DNA of 64,000 nucleotides from Lentilactobacillus fungorum (GTDB taxonomy: Bacteria; Bacillota; Bacilli; Lactobacillales; Lactobacillaceae), in the NCBI RefSeq assembly GCF_016860605.1, contig NZ_BNJR01000012.1:310001-374000 (forward strand), written 5' to 3'. Below, in pieces: positions 21,233-31,990 of the stretch. Numbering within the stretch: position 1 is the stretch's first letter; each line of letters begins with the position of its first letter. The notes under the pieces are model-generated. The model was given only the letters and a program-made list of their open reading frames with translations. It did no database searches and had not been told where the DNA came from. The position numbers and the translations under genes are program-made.

Positions 21233-21628
21233 AGTGAGCGAAGCAAAGCGGTTAGAAAGCGGAGTGTAAGGCTCCTTGGCGGGAAATTCCCGGGCTTGGA
21301 ATTTTTCGCCAAGGTGCTTACACGGAGCTTTCTGCTTTGCGGAGCTGTCCTACATCAGTGAGCGGAGCAAAGCGGTTAGAAGTCGGAGCCTAAGGCCACT
21401 TGGCCGGAAATCCCGGGCCTGGATTTTTGGGCAAGTGGCCTTAGGTGCAGACTTCTGCTTTGCGCAGCTGTCCTAATAACAGTGAGCGGAGCCGGGCGCT
21501 TAGAAATCGCCAAATAGGCTAGGCGTTTCACGGCCGTCGGATCCTAAGACGATTCGGCCGGAAATCCCGGGCTTGGATTTTTTAGTTGAGATGCTTATAC
21601 GAAGCTTTCTGCCGAACACAACTGTCCT
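21233..21628 (-). repeat. Palindromic repeat copies R3, R4 and degenerate R5
   Basis: R3 (21233-21351) and R4 (21357-21474) are intact minus-orientation units with matched arms, for example AGAAAGC/GCTTTCT in R3 and AGAAGTC/GACTTCT in R4. R5 (21481-21628) keeps the CCCGGG centre and the ends AGTGAGCGGAG and CTGTCCT, but has an extra segment of about 30 bp in one arm. The AGTGAG end faces the MFS gene start. Nothing else is visible between this cluster and lepB apart from an AT-rich promoter-like stretch. Confidence 0.92.
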
Positions 21629-21777
21629 ATCATACAAGGTTAATAAGCCTTCTTAAAGTTACTATTAGGTTAATTAACCCGTAATTTGTTGTCATGATGG
21701 GAATTTATGCTAAAATTAATGACGGCTGCATTCTAGTAAAAATTTTGAATTATTGTAGCCCCCAAAGGAGCTTTGTC

Positions 21778-22365
21778 ATGAAAGTAATCAAAGAAATCGC
21801 AAGTTGGGTAATTCCCATCCTCGTTGGATTGGCTATTGCCTTTTTAGTAAAAACCTACGTCTTCACAATGGCTCGGGTGGATGGCCCATCAATGGAACCC
21901 AACCTTATTAATAATGAACGATTAGTGGTTTGGAAGCAAGCAAAAATTAAGCACCTGAGTGTCATTGTGTTCGATGCCTATGGCGAGGACCCAACGGCGA
22001 CAAAGCCAAAAACGGACTACGTCAAACGGGTAATCGGATTACCGGGTGATACCGTTTCCAGTAAAAATGGCAATATTTATGTTAATGGTAAGGTGGTCCC
22101 CCAAAAGTTTATCAGCATGCAAGAGCGAACCTCTGGCACTGGTAATTGGGACTTACAGACACTGTCAAGAAGCTGGAATAAGAATGTTAACGTGACAAAA
22201 GTGCCGAAGGGCGAGTACTTTGTTCTGGGTGATCACCGGAGCGTTTCTAACGATGGTCGTTACTGGGGGTTTGTCCCTAAAAAGAAGATTGTCGGCGTTG
22301 CAAAAACCTTCTTCTGGGAGACTAACAAAACCAAGCGGCACAATGTTAATGATTTAGGCTATTAA
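21778..22365 (+). CDS. lepB: Type I signal peptidase
   Basis: Cleaves signal peptides from secreted proteins at the outer membrane face. It has 195 residues from the ATG after AAAGGAG; the frame is open further upstream but that start lacks a ribosome site. One N-terminal membrane segment (about residues 10-28) is followed by GPSMEPN with the catalytic Ser, YVKRVIGLPGD with the catalytic Lys, and the box LGDHRSVSNDGRYWG. Short Gram-positive (SipS-like) form. It may process the large surface proteins in this region, though it is surely general. Confidence 0.95.
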   Translation: MKVIKEIASWVIPILVGLAIAFLVKTYVFTMARVDGPSMEPNLINNERLVVWKQAKIKHLSVIVFDAYGEDPTATKPKTDYVKRVIGLPGDTVSSKNGNIYVNGKVVPQKFISMQERTSGTGNWDLQTLSRSWNKNVNVTKVPKGEYFVLGDHRSVSNDGRYWGFVPKKKIVGVAKTFFWETNKTKRHNVNDLGY

Positions 22366-22407
22366 AGCAGCAAGTTTTATAAGAATCATCGTTAAAAGAT
22401 ATGAGGA

Positions 22408-22456
22408 TAAATAGGTGATGAATCAGTGAATGGCTGGTTGATCACCTATTTTTTAT
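22408..22456 (+). terminator. Terminator after lepB
   Basis: AAATAGGTGAT and ATCACCTATTT pair around a loop and are followed by TTTTTTATTT. Confidence 0.75.
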
Positions 22457-22707
22457 TTATTCAACGCTTAAAAAGTGTGATTAATTATAAATTAATTATT
22501 TGATTTTTGAAATTGGTAGGTCAACTGACCTCAACGCTAAATCGCCATAGATCCAAAAAAGAAGGGAATAAGTATACTAAGTTGTCAATTATTGAAGTTA
22601 ACAATTATAAATTGCAAATTAAAAAGTGTAAATGAACTTACTTAAATTATATAAAAGAATGCATTGATCTGTCATTTAAACTAATTGGGCGCCAAGGTAT
22701 CCTTAAA

Positions 22708-22723
22708 TGGTAAGCGGTTGCAT
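22708..22723 (+). promoter_or_regulatory. Candidate cre/LacI-type operator before the arabinoside locus
   Basis: The gap 22457-22759 is very AT-rich and carries no gene. Near its end, TGGTAAGCGGTTGCAT resembles the CcpA cre consensus WTGNAARCGNWWWCAW with two mismatches. It lies 37 bp before the next ATG, downstream of possible promoter elements, where binding would repress. Catabolite control would suit a sugar locus. This is inference. Confidence 0.4.
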
Positions 22724-22759
22724 ATAATTCGATCCCGTTTGAAAAAGGAGGTTTTCTAA

Positions 22760-25138
22760 ATGAAGTCAGACTTTCTGACAATTTCGCAAAATAAACGCGG
22801 TGCTATCACCAAGTTTCAAATAAACGACGACCCAACCAATATGAATTGGGTAATCGATCCTGATTATTTAGCATCATTGAACTATCACGACCTAGATAAG
22901 TTGTTTGGCGAATTCAATGTCACGATTGATGGGAAAAAGTACCGAAGCATTGACTTTAACCCTCAAGTTACGACGAGTGATTTAACGAGTCAAGTAAGTT
23001 ATCACATTGATTCACTTGACTTGGTTCAGCACTTTAAGCTAACTGGCAAGGCGTTAACCTGGCAGTTTACGGTTACAAATCAAGCCGATCGGGAGGTAAC
23101 GATTCATAACCTTGGTCTGTGGGTAAGTCTTGCATACGTGATGTTTCGAGATAAAAATGTCCAGCGAAATGCTAATCAATCCGCGGCCATATTTCCTTCG
23201 ATTTCTCAAAATTATACCAAGCTGGCAGCGATTAGACGAGATAATACTCAGCCGAACTTGGGACTTTACCAAACCAAAGGAAATGTGTTATCGGTTGGGA
23301 CGTTTAATGAATACACGAACCGCTTTTTTGAAAACGTTTCACCGTCACTGGATGGCATGCTGTTTCATGAAATCATTCTAGCTGGTGGCTATGACGATGA
23401 CAAACGCCCTCATCATGATTGGATTTATCCGCAAACCGAACTTCACGTAAAGCCAGGTCAAACAATTACGTGGGCGTTTGCACTACAGCCCTTTGGTAGT
23501 CGTCAAGATTTCTATCAAGTTGCTAAGTCTTATGGCCATCCACGGATCAGTTTTGAGCCACTGGTTCAATCCGGGCAACGCCAGCGATTTACGATTGAAC
23601 TAGCCAAAGATCAAGTTATTAAAAGAGTGGTTGTTAAGCATCACGCCGACGGTCGCTTAATTGAAGACGACATATCCGACGAATTAGACGGTACACGCCT
23701 CATCTATCAGCCAAAGGGAGTTGGTGAACACGAAATTTGGCTGACCTTTGCGGACGGCACTAGCGATATGGGTGTCTTTAACGTGATGAGTTCAGTTAGT
23801 CAATTGCTCAGGAATCGTGCGAATTACGTATCAACGCATTCTTATTCGGGAGCAAGTGGAAAAGTACCTTATAGTTTCTCACCGGTTTCTAATCAAGGTG
23901 AGTCACTGGGAAAGCTCACCTTTATCGTTCAGGAATGCTTGTTGGATCCAAAAGTTGATGATATTGCCAAGCAAATTGCTCAGGTGGAAGAAAGTGCTGT
24001 TAAATATGTCCGACCCAAGTGGTTCATAAATGGCGATTTTAAACATCCGCGAAAATTATACGGTGATTTTTACCGCGTGATGGATTTCGAATATATTGCC
24101 CATCTTTTTTACCTGCTATCAAAGGTTCCGACCAAATACCTTCACTTAAATTCGCCAAAAGATTACCTCGCTTGGGCGGCTCAGGTGTTTGATGTCCGGG
24201 TTAACCCTGATTTACACGACAACCAGCGAGGCAAAGAGGAAGCTCAGATGTTGGGTCTTTATTTCACCTACATTGAGGACTTGCTAAAAGATGTTAAAGC
24301 TGCCGGCTTGGATCAAGAATATGCAGAAATTTCCAAGTCTTGGGCGATAACGACTGACCGGGTTGCGCAAGGCGCTAAGACGCTTTCGGCTGCCATGACT
24401 GAGCATTTCTTTGATAATGCTGGCTTTGGACCAGCAACCGGCGCATTAGCGTTAACTGGCAATCTAGCTGCTGCTAAGGTATACGGTGAACTACTAAAAG
24501 CCAACATTGGTTTTAGCAATGACTTTCGTTCCCAAAGCCCAGATCGATGGTGGGAAGCACTTTCTTACATGGTGCACTCTTTGTGGGGTGGGATTACGGC
24601 AGCCGCTGCCCAAGTGAGTGGTGAAAACCTCCAAGACGTCGAACTGGTTCAAGCGGGTTATCGGGCCACCAATGCAATTCTTTATATGTATGATTCAAAC
24701 GCATCAACTACCGATCGTTTCTTAAAACCAGGCGAGGCTGCTTCGACTTATAGTATCGCCGGCCCCAACGTTAATCGCCCGGATTTATCCAGAAATCGAT
24801 TTGGCCAGTCAATTTTCGCTGAAGACGGTGGTATCTTTAGTCGGCTTTTCCCAGATGGGTATACCGGTGAAGATGATTGGGATATGGGCGAAGAACTCGT
24901 TGCTTATCTAAATGGCTTTGGGCAAACAACTTACCTTTATTCTGATGACCAAGGCCAGCTACACGCGATTAATGGTGCCATCAGCCAGCTAAATTCAACT
25001 GATTATCAAATTCAAAGTTTCGCACCATATTGTCGTCGATATGTGAATCTTGATGACGGCAATCAATTTGTTATGACTGCCAAAAAAGTCATTTTTGACG
25101 TGCAGTCGAATGTATTTCATCCAGTAAGGGAGGATTAA
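22760..25138 (+). CDS. Putative glycoside hydrolase of the arabinoside locus
   Basis: A 792-residue protein with no signal peptide, so probably cytosolic. The first 330 residues look beta-rich (strings such as HIDSLDLVQHFKLTGKALTW and VTNQADREVTIHNLGLWVS), and the C-terminal half is helical like an (alpha/alpha) barrel (WWEALSYMVHSLWGG, EDDWDMGEELVAYL). I believe it resembles an uncharacterised carbohydrate-active family (DUF5695-like), but am not certain. Conserved-looking acids such as EDDWDMGEE are candidates for the active site. It is 5 bp upstream of a GPH sugar symporter and near a GH51 arabinofuranosidase, so a role in cleaving imported arabinosides or related oligosaccharides is likely. 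Confidence 0.6.
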   Translation: MKSDFLTISQNKRGAITKFQINDDPTNMNWVIDPDYLASLNYHDLDKLFGEFNVTIDGKKYRSIDFNPQVTTSDLTSQVSYHIDSLDLVQHFKLTGKALTWQFTVTNQADREVTIHNLGLWVSLAYVMFRDKNVQRNANQSAAIFPSISQNYTKLAAIRRDNTQPNLGLYQTKGNVLSVGTFNEYTNRFFENVSPSLDGMLFHEIILAGGYDDDKRPHHDWIYPQTELHVKPGQTITWAFALQPFGSRQDFYQVAKSYGHPRISFEPLVQSGQRQRFTIELAKDQVIKRVVVKHHADGRLIEDDISDELDGTRLIYQPKGVGEHEIWLTFADGTSDMGVFNVMSSVSQLLRNRANYVSTHSYSGASGKVPYSFSPVSNQGESLGKLTFIVQECLLDPKVDDIAKQIAQVEESAVKYVRPKWFINGDFKHPRKLYGDFYRVMDFEYIAHLFYLLSKVPTKYLHLNSPKDYLAWAAQVFDVRVNPDLHDNQRGKEEAQMLGLYFTYIEDLLKDVKAAGLDQEYAEISKSWAITTDRVAQGAKTLSAAMTEHFFDNAGFGPATGALALTGNLAAAKVYGELLKANIGFSNDFRSQSPDRWWEALSYMVHSLWGGITAAAAQVSGENLQDVELVQAGYRATNAILYMYDSNASTTDRFLKPGEAASTYSIAGPNVNRPDLSRNRFGQSIFAEDGGIFSRLFPDGYTGEDDWDMGEELVAYLNGFGQTTYLYSDDQGQLHAINGAISQLNSTDYQIQSFAPYCRRYVNLDDGNQFVMTAKKVIFDVQSNVFHPVRED

Positions 25139-25143
25139 TTATT

Positions 25144-26512
25144 ATGAAAAGTTCGCTAGGAGACGCGATTAATAGTAACGTTAAGATCCCATTTCATCGA
25201 ATGTTAGCTTATGCCAGTACAGATGCTGCTGGTAACCTATTGTACACTACCGTCACCACGTTTATTTTGTACTATTACACCGACGTATTCGGTTTATCGG
25301 TCGCCGCTGCCGGGACCATTTTGCTGGCAGCTCGAATCTTAGATGCCTTTGACGCCCCAATTTGGGGATTCATTATTGACCATACGCATACTAAATGGGG
25401 TCAAAGTCGGCCATATTGGCTGTGGATGGCCTTTCCGTTTGCAATATTCTTTATCCTGATGTTTTGGTCACCAGATCTCAGTGCAACTGGTAAGTTTTGG
25501 TGGGGATTAATTACCTACCTGCTCTTCGGGATTTGTTACACTGGCGTGGGTACCCCAATCACGTCAATCTTACCAAACTTAAGTAATAATTCTGATGAAC
25601 GGATTCGTTTAAACAGTACTCGAAGCATCGGTGGAATGATCGGCTACTTCATTACTGCAACGTTTACGTTAAGCTTTGTCGCCTTCTTTGGCAACAATCC
25701 CCAATCCGGTTGGCGAAATACGGCACTAATTTTAGCAGTTATTGGTTTTTCGCTTCTCATGTTTGCCTTTTTTGATACACGCGAGATTAACAAGCCGAAA
25801 AAAGGGATTTCGATTATCAAATCCATCAAGGCTGCTAAAGCCAACTGGCCATGGTTCATTCTAGTTATGGTCTTTATCTTCTATTGGCTAGGGAATGCAT
25901 CTCGGACTTCCGTGGTTGTTTATTATACGCAATATAACTTGGGTCACAAAGACTTTGCGTCGATCCTAAACGCGCTTGTGATGTTCCAGATCATTGGGAT
26001 GGTAGCAATTCCATTCCTAGTTAAAAAATTCCGAAAGTCATACGTCTTAATGGCAGGGATGTTCTTAGCAGCTTTCGGGCAGATCTTAATCTCATTAACC
26101 GGCCACTCATTGATTGGTTTATCATTCGCTTGGGCACTGGCCTCAATCGGAACAGGAATTTCTGTTACCTTACCATTTGCGATGTTGGCCGACACGGTTG
26201 ATTATGGTGAATGGCGAAATGGTATTCGGGCCAGTGGGTTCTTAACCGCCATTGGAAGTTCATTTGCGATTAAAATGGGTTCAGGTCTTGGTGGCTGGGC
26301 ACCTTCAGTGGTCCTTGCCCATGCCGGCTATAAAGCTGGGGTTGTTCAAAATGCTGGTACGCTGGCCGCAATTAAATTCAGCATTTCATGGCTGCCCGCA
26401 ATCTTCTTTATTATCGGTGGGTTATTGATTCTGTTATACGTTAAGTTTGAACGAAATGAGAAAAATATTCGCACGACACTGATTAAGCGCCGTGGTGAAT
26501 TGAGCGAAGACT

Positions 26513-26514
<2 letters not shown>
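25144..26514 (+). CDS. GPH-family sugar:cation symporter
   Basis: A glycoside-pentoside-hexuronide:cation symporter (MelB/XylP type) of 456 residues with 12 predicted membrane segments. The N-terminal STDAAGNLLYTTVTTFILYYY and DAFDAPIWGFIIDHT include the cation-site Asp positions of the family. TKWGQSRPYWLW is the loop typical of GPH transporters. It starts 5 bp after the putative glycosidase, so the two are translated together. Its stop codon TAG overlaps the first bases of palindromic repeat R6. Likely substrate: arabinose-containing oligosaccharides, by context only. Confidence 0.9.
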
Positions 26515-28401
<1,887 letters not shown>

Positions 28402-28445
28402 CTGGTTAGTTTAGCTAGATCGTTGTGATTGAGTTTTAAAAAAAT

Positions 28446-28496
28446 AAGGACCTGGGAAGCGAGTGTAAGAAACACTCATTTCCCAGGTCCTTTATT
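28446..28496. terminator. Bidirectional terminator between abfA and the AraC gene
   Basis: AAGGACCTGGGA pairs with TCCCAGGTCCTT, with an inner GAGTGT/ACACTC stem. T-rich ends lie on both sides between the convergent genes. Confidence 0.82.
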
Positions 28497-28548
28497 AATG
28501 GGGGGCGGTATCATCATTGAGTTAAAGAAAAGCTACTAGCCAATTGGG

Positions 28549-29424
28549 CTACTGATTGGCATTGTTACCATATTTTTTGCGGTAGTCTGCCGGAGAAGTT
28601 CCATAGCTTTTCTTAAAGGCATTTGAAAAGTAGTAGACGTTGCTGTAACCGACTTCCAGCGCAATGGTACTGACTGGTTCGCGGGTTGTTAACAGCCGCT
28701 TAACAGCTTCTTCTAAGCGATAACGCTGCAAGAAATGGTTGGGCGTCATCCCAAAAGTTTTTTTCATGCTGGCTGTAATCGAGTTGGGGTGAACGTGAAA
28801 CATTTTGCCTAAAGTTTCGTTCGTAATTTTTTCGTCAAAGTGATCTCGCAGATACCGCTGAATTTGATCAGCTAGGCGCGTGGTGGATGATTCCCCGAGA
28901 TTGGGGCTTTGAATCATTTGTAATAGATCGATAAATAATTGTTGGGCTTGCCAAAAACCAACGTTGTTTTGTAGGGCACTATTTTTGAAAATTCGGTTAA
29001 TTAATGAAAAGAGATCCTCTTGATTGGTGAAATGACGTTTTTTAGCCAAGTACATTGTCATGGTTGGCGTAAAGTAATGTAGCGTGGGGATGTCAATTTC
29101 GGAGCCAACCTGCACCGGCCTTTTTTCCTGAACCCACTTACCGGTAATGTAAAAGTGAATCCAGTAGTATTCAGTTTGTGATTCTGCGGGTTTCCAAGAA
29201 TAGTGGTGATGGCGGGGAAGCAAGATAAACATATCATTGGCGGCTAGCGTATAATTTTCACCATCTTCAGCGATAAATAGCCGTCCTTTAACAATAAACA
29301 TCAGCACAAAATACTGAAGGTCATTTCTATTAGGGTGAGTTTCTCCCGCTCCAAAAATGGCGTAACCGCCTTGGATAAATGTTGGCAGCGGTAAACATGA
29401 GATTGATATGTAACGATCTTCCAA
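28549..29424 (-). CDS. AraC-family regulator
   Basis: An N-terminal cupin sensor domain (segments around VKGRLFIAEDGENYTLAANDM and HHYSWKP) is followed by two C-terminal HTH motifs: NETLGKMFHVHPNSITASMKK, and VSTIALEVGYSNVYYFSNAF with the family's SPADYRKKYG ending. It is probably the sugar-sensing activator of the adjacent arabinoside genes, by position. The open frame extends to 29523, but the extra N-terminus would be translated from palindromic repeat R9. A TTG at 29424 lies 6 bp after GAGGTG and begins MEDRYISISCLP, which I take as the start (291 residues). Confidence 0.88.
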   Translation of the reverse strand: MEDRYISISCLPLPTFIQGGYAIFGAGETHPNRNDLQYFVLMFIVKGRLFIAEDGENYTLAANDMFILLPRHHHYSWKPAESQTEYYWIHFYITGKWVQEKRPVQVGSEIDIPTLHYFTPTMTMYLAKKRHFTNQEDLFSLINRIFKNSALQNNVGFWQAQQLFIDLLQMIQSPNLGESSTTRLADQIQRYLRDHFDEKITNETLGKMFHVHPNSITASMKKTFGMTPNHFLQRYRLEEAVKRLLTTREPVSTIALEVGYSNVYYFSNAFKKSYGTSPADYRKKYGNNANQ

Positions 29425-29445
29425 GTTGGGCACCTCGTTTATAAA

Positions 29446-29688
29446 AGTGAGCGGAGCAAAGTGGTTAGAAACTGGAGCATAAGGCAGCTTGGCCGGAAAT
29501 CCTGGGCTTGGATTTTTGGGCAAGTGGGCTTAGGTGCAGCTTTCTGCTTTGCGCAGCTGTCCTAAGTAAAAGTGAGCGGAGCAAAGCGTTAACAATCGGA
29601 GGGTAAGTCTCCTTCAAGAGAAATTCCCAGATTTGGAATTTTTCTTGGAGGTGCTTACACGCAGCTTTCTGCTTTGCGCAGCTGTCCT
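29446..29688 (-). repeat. Palindromic repeat copies R9 and R10 (chimeric arms)
   Basis: Units 29446-29563 and 29571-29688 in minus orientation, upstream of the AraC gene. The middle stems pair, but the outer arms do not fully match: R10 has AACAATC on one side and GCTTTCT on the other, and R9 has AGAAACT against GCTTTCT. This suggests recombination between different copies. A third, truncated start (AGTGAGTGAAATAAA) follows at 29696. Confidence 0.9.
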
Positions 29689-29866
29689 AAGTAAAAGTGA
29701 GTGAAATAAAATAGATTTAAAATCGCTAAAAGCGACGACACGATCCAGTAAAATAAACCAACTAAATCGGCCGCCATTATCGCAATTTAGTAATTTAGTA
29801 GTCAGAAATGGACTCACTGCTTAATGATATTAGTATAGTCCACCGTCCACGTAATTGGAAAGCGCT

Positions 29867-30505
29867 TTATAAGTCATTTGAAATGACCACGGGTTCACTG
29901 GTCACGTCAAGGACGATGACACTGCCATTTTGCGGCTGTTTAGCAATTTTGTCATCACCAGAATAGTTAGTAGCGAGGTTTCTTAAAAATGTTCCATGTG
30001 AAACAACCAGCGCATTTTCGCCGTTCGAAAGTTCATCTTGAATATGCGTAACTGCTGAGTTGATTCGAGCTTCAAGCTGTGCAGCCGTTTCGGCTTCATG
30101 AAAGGGATCAGCGTCGTGCATGAAATCGCGGACTTTCAGCAATCCGTAACGTTTAATGAGGTCTTCCTGGTTAAAAGTGCCAAGTGGGCCGCCAATTATA
30201 TTCCAAGTTTGAACACTATCAACGGCTTCAAATGAACCGAAGTAAATTTCGCGAATATCTTGGTGAACTTCTCGTTTAACTGAATCGCTACGGTGATTTT
30301 GAGCAAGGATAATATCTAACGTGTGAATCGCTCGCAGCATGTCCGAACTGACGGCCAATTGAAAGTCAAGGTCAGCCAGTCGTTTGCCAGCAGCGACAGC
30401 CTGAGCCTCCCCTTTTTGGGTCAAAGGCGAATCCACCCAACCTTGCATTCGACGAAACCGGTTCAGTAGGGTTTGGCCGTGGCGAACAAAATAGATTTTT
30501 TTCAT
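29867..30505 (-). CDS. Histidine phosphatase family protein (phosphoglycerate mutase-like)
   Basis: A 212-residue member of the phosphoglycerate mutase-like superfamily. The phospho-His motif is FVRHGQTLLN near the N-terminus, with the family's other signatures ending in VVSHGTFLRNL, where the second catalytic His lies. Such short proteins are usually broad phosphatases rather than glycolytic mutases; the substrate is not known. The ATG follows AAAGAGGTTTATC. Its coding sequence contains a parS-like site at 29990-30005. The promoter side is occupied by palindromic repeats R11-R12. Confidence 0.88.
   Translation of the reverse strand: MKKIYFVRHGQTLLNRFRRMQGWVDSPLTQKGEAQAVAAGKRLADLDFQLAVSSDMLRAIHTLDIILAQNHRSDSVKREVHQDIREIYFGSFEAVDSVQTWNIIGGPLGTFNQEDLIKRYGLLKVRDFMHDADPFHEAETAAQLEARINSAVTHIQDELSNGENALVVSHGTFLRNLATNYSGDDKIAKQPQNGSVIVLDVTSEPVVISNDL
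29990..30005. promoter_or_regulatory. parS-like site 2 (inside the histidine phosphatase gene)
   Basis: TGTTCCATGTGAAACA matches the parS consensus except one central base, the same change as in site 1. ParB binding is inferred. Confidence 0.65.
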
Positions 30506-30548
30506 GATAAACCTCTTTCAAATTAGTTTAAGTCGATTTTATCATAAA

Positions 30549-30788
30549 AGTGAGCGGAGCAAAGCGGTTAGAAACTGGAACATAAGGCATCTTGGCCGGA
30601 AATCCCGGGCCTGGATTTTTGGGCAAGATGTTTTATGTGGAAGTTTCTGCTTTGCGCAGCTGTCCTAGTAAAGTGAGCGGAGCAAAGCGGTTAGAAGTCG
30701 GAGCCTAAGCCCACTTGGCCGGAAATCCCGGGTTTTGATTTTTGGCCAAGGAGACTTACACGCAGCTTTTTGTTTTGAGCAATGTCCT
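30549..30788 (-). repeat. Palindromic repeat copies R11 and R12
   Basis: R11 (30549-30666) has fully matched arms (AGAAACT/AGTTTCT, CATAAGGCATCTTG/CAAGATGTTTTATG). R12 (30672-30788) is chimeric: AGAAGTC faces GCTTTTT and CCTAAG faces CTTACA, while the central CTTGGCC/GGCCAAG stem is kept. The AGTGAG end of R11 faces the histidine phosphatase gene start. Confidence 0.92.
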
Positions 30789-30914
30789 AGTAAAGTGGCC
30801 GAAGCGCTTAGCAAACGCCAAGTAGGTTTATACACAGGTTTTGAATTGGTGCAGCGATCCTAATTTCAAAAAACTTTTGAATTTTAAGTTCCATTTAAGG
30901 TAGTGACGGTATTC

Positions 30915-31088
30915 TATAGACAATCAAATATGACCCCTCATCATATTTGGTTGTTAAACGAAGCTGCACCCCCCTCATGCAGTGGATTTACCCTAAGTTT
31001 AACTTAAACCCCTCAACATAGAATAACCCCTCAATATATGTGATTATCCGGGCACATGGAAGCTGATTGCTTCTGTGTGCTTTTTTTG
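30915..31088 (+). ncRNA. Candidate small RNA with four CCCCTCA motifs
   Basis: The heptamer CCCCTCA occurs exactly four times within 100 bp (30934, 30971, 31009, 31027). The first is the loop of a 13-bp hairpin (30921-30953), the second the loop of a 6-bp hairpin (30963-30983), the third follows a small hairpin (TAAGT/ACTTA), and the fourth lies in the loop closed by ACATA/TATGT. A perfect terminator ends the unit at 31087. No reading frame is present. Such C-rich loops are complementary to ribosome-binding sites (TGAGGGG), as in known Gram-positive regulatory RNAs. The 5' end and promoter are uncertain (a weak TATTCT or TATAGA lies near 30910-30920). Confidence 0.75.
31052..31088 (+). terminator. 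Terminator of the candidate small RNA
   Basis: GCACATGGAAGC pairs over 12 bp (including G-U) with GCTTCTGTGTGC around TGATT, followed by seven T. It stands 79 bp before kptA, so it ends a transcript from upstream. Confidence 0.9.
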
Positions 31089-31166
31089 ATTTAAAATGGG
31101 CGTTATTAATGACAATGGGTATAAAATGAACTTATGAATCATTTTAAAAAATGAGGAAGCGAGCTT

Positions 31167-31715
31167 ATGGATCGTCAGTTAACCAGAATCAGCAAGCGCA
31201 TCTCGTTTGTACTGCGCCACCATCCGGAGCGGATCGGGATTTCATTGGATCAATACGGTCGGGTTAACTTAGAATCGTTTATGAATCACTTTAATCGTCA
31301 TTACGGCACGCCGATTAGTGAACCATTGATTCAAAAAATAATGGCGCAAAGTGATAAACAGCGTTATGCCATTGAAGGGGATACAATTAGAGCGTTGTAC
31401 GGGCACAGTATTCCGGTTAAACCGTTAACACCGCCAACAATGCCCCCTGAATTCTTGTATCATGGGACCACTCATGCCGCAGCGAGATTGATTGTTGACG
31501 AGGGCCTCAAAAAAATGGACCGCGATTTTGTTCACTTGTCCGCTAATCAACAGATGGCAATTCAAGTGGGCAAGCGCCGGGACAATCACCCAGTTGTGTT
31601 TGAGGTTCAAGCCAAAGCAGCCGCGACAGCGGGGATATTATTTTATCCCACCAAGAGCGGTATTTGGTTGGTTGATGCAATGCCCGCGAAATATTTGCAA
31701 GTGATTCAAAGTTAA
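31167..31715 (+). CDS. kptA: RNA 2'-phosphotransferase Tpt1/KptA
   Basis: NAD+-dependent enzyme that removes an internal RNA 2'-phosphate, giving ADP-ribose 1'',2''-cyclic phosphate. It has 182 residues, the usual length. The N-terminal winged domain has RISKRISFVLRHHPERIGI. The C-terminal ADP-ribosyltransferase-like domain has LYHGTTHAAARLIVDEGL, FVHLSANQQMA and GIWLVDAMPAKYL, covering the conserved Arg, His and NAD-binding positions. Bacteria lack the eukaryotic tRNA splicing that needs it, so the biological substrate is unknown. The ATG follows GAGGAAGCGAGCTT. Confidence 0.93.
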   Translation: MDRQLTRISKRISFVLRHHPERIGISLDQYGRVNLESFMNHFNRHYGTPISEPLIQKIMAQSDKQRYAIEGDTIRALYGHSIPVKPLTPPTMPPEFLYHGTTHAAARLIVDEGLKKMDRDFVHLSANQQMAIQVGKRRDNHPVVFEVQAKAAATAGILFYPTKSGIWLVDAMPAKYLQVIQS

Positions 31716-31763
31716 TGACAGGGTTCTAGTTACTTGGATCCGCTCATTGGAGGAATGAACATC

Positions 31764-31922
31764 ATGGCAGACAAATCAGATGCGCCGCAAAAATCGACAA
31801 AAATTCCTCGCTCGATGCAGGGAAACTGTCCAAGGTGCCACCGCCCCATGCAAATCAGCTACGGTCTAAATAGGTGCCCTTCTTGCGGATTTATTTTTAA
31901 GTCGAATTTTAAGGTACAGTAA
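31764..31922 (+). CDS. Small zinc-ribbon protein
   Basis: A 52-residue protein with two Cys pairs, CPRCHRP and CPSCGF, 13 residues apart, which would bind one zinc. The rest is basic. The start ATG lies 9 bp after GGAGGA; an ATG at 31755 is too close to that site. It lies 48 bp downstream of kptA and ends at a strong terminator, so the two may form one transcript. A function cannot be assigned. Confidence 0.75.
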   Translation: MADKSDAPQKSTKIPRSMQGNCPRCHRPMQISYGLNRCPSCGFIFKSNFKVQ

Positions 31923-31936
31923 GTCACTATCGTCAA

Positions 31937-31990
31937 AAACTAACCCCCTTAAAGTAGCGATCATCGCCATTTTAAGGGGGTTAGTTAGTT
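31937..31990. terminator. Bidirectional terminator between the zinc-ribbon gene and trpG
   Basis: ACTAACCCCCTTAAA pairs with TTTAAGGGGGTTAGT around a loop. It lies between convergent genes and touches the trpG stop. Confidence 0.85.

Noticed and set aside
28549-29523. Longer AraC protein beginning at 29523
   Set aside because: The extra N-terminal residues come from repeat R9; the TTG at 29424 has a good ribosome site.
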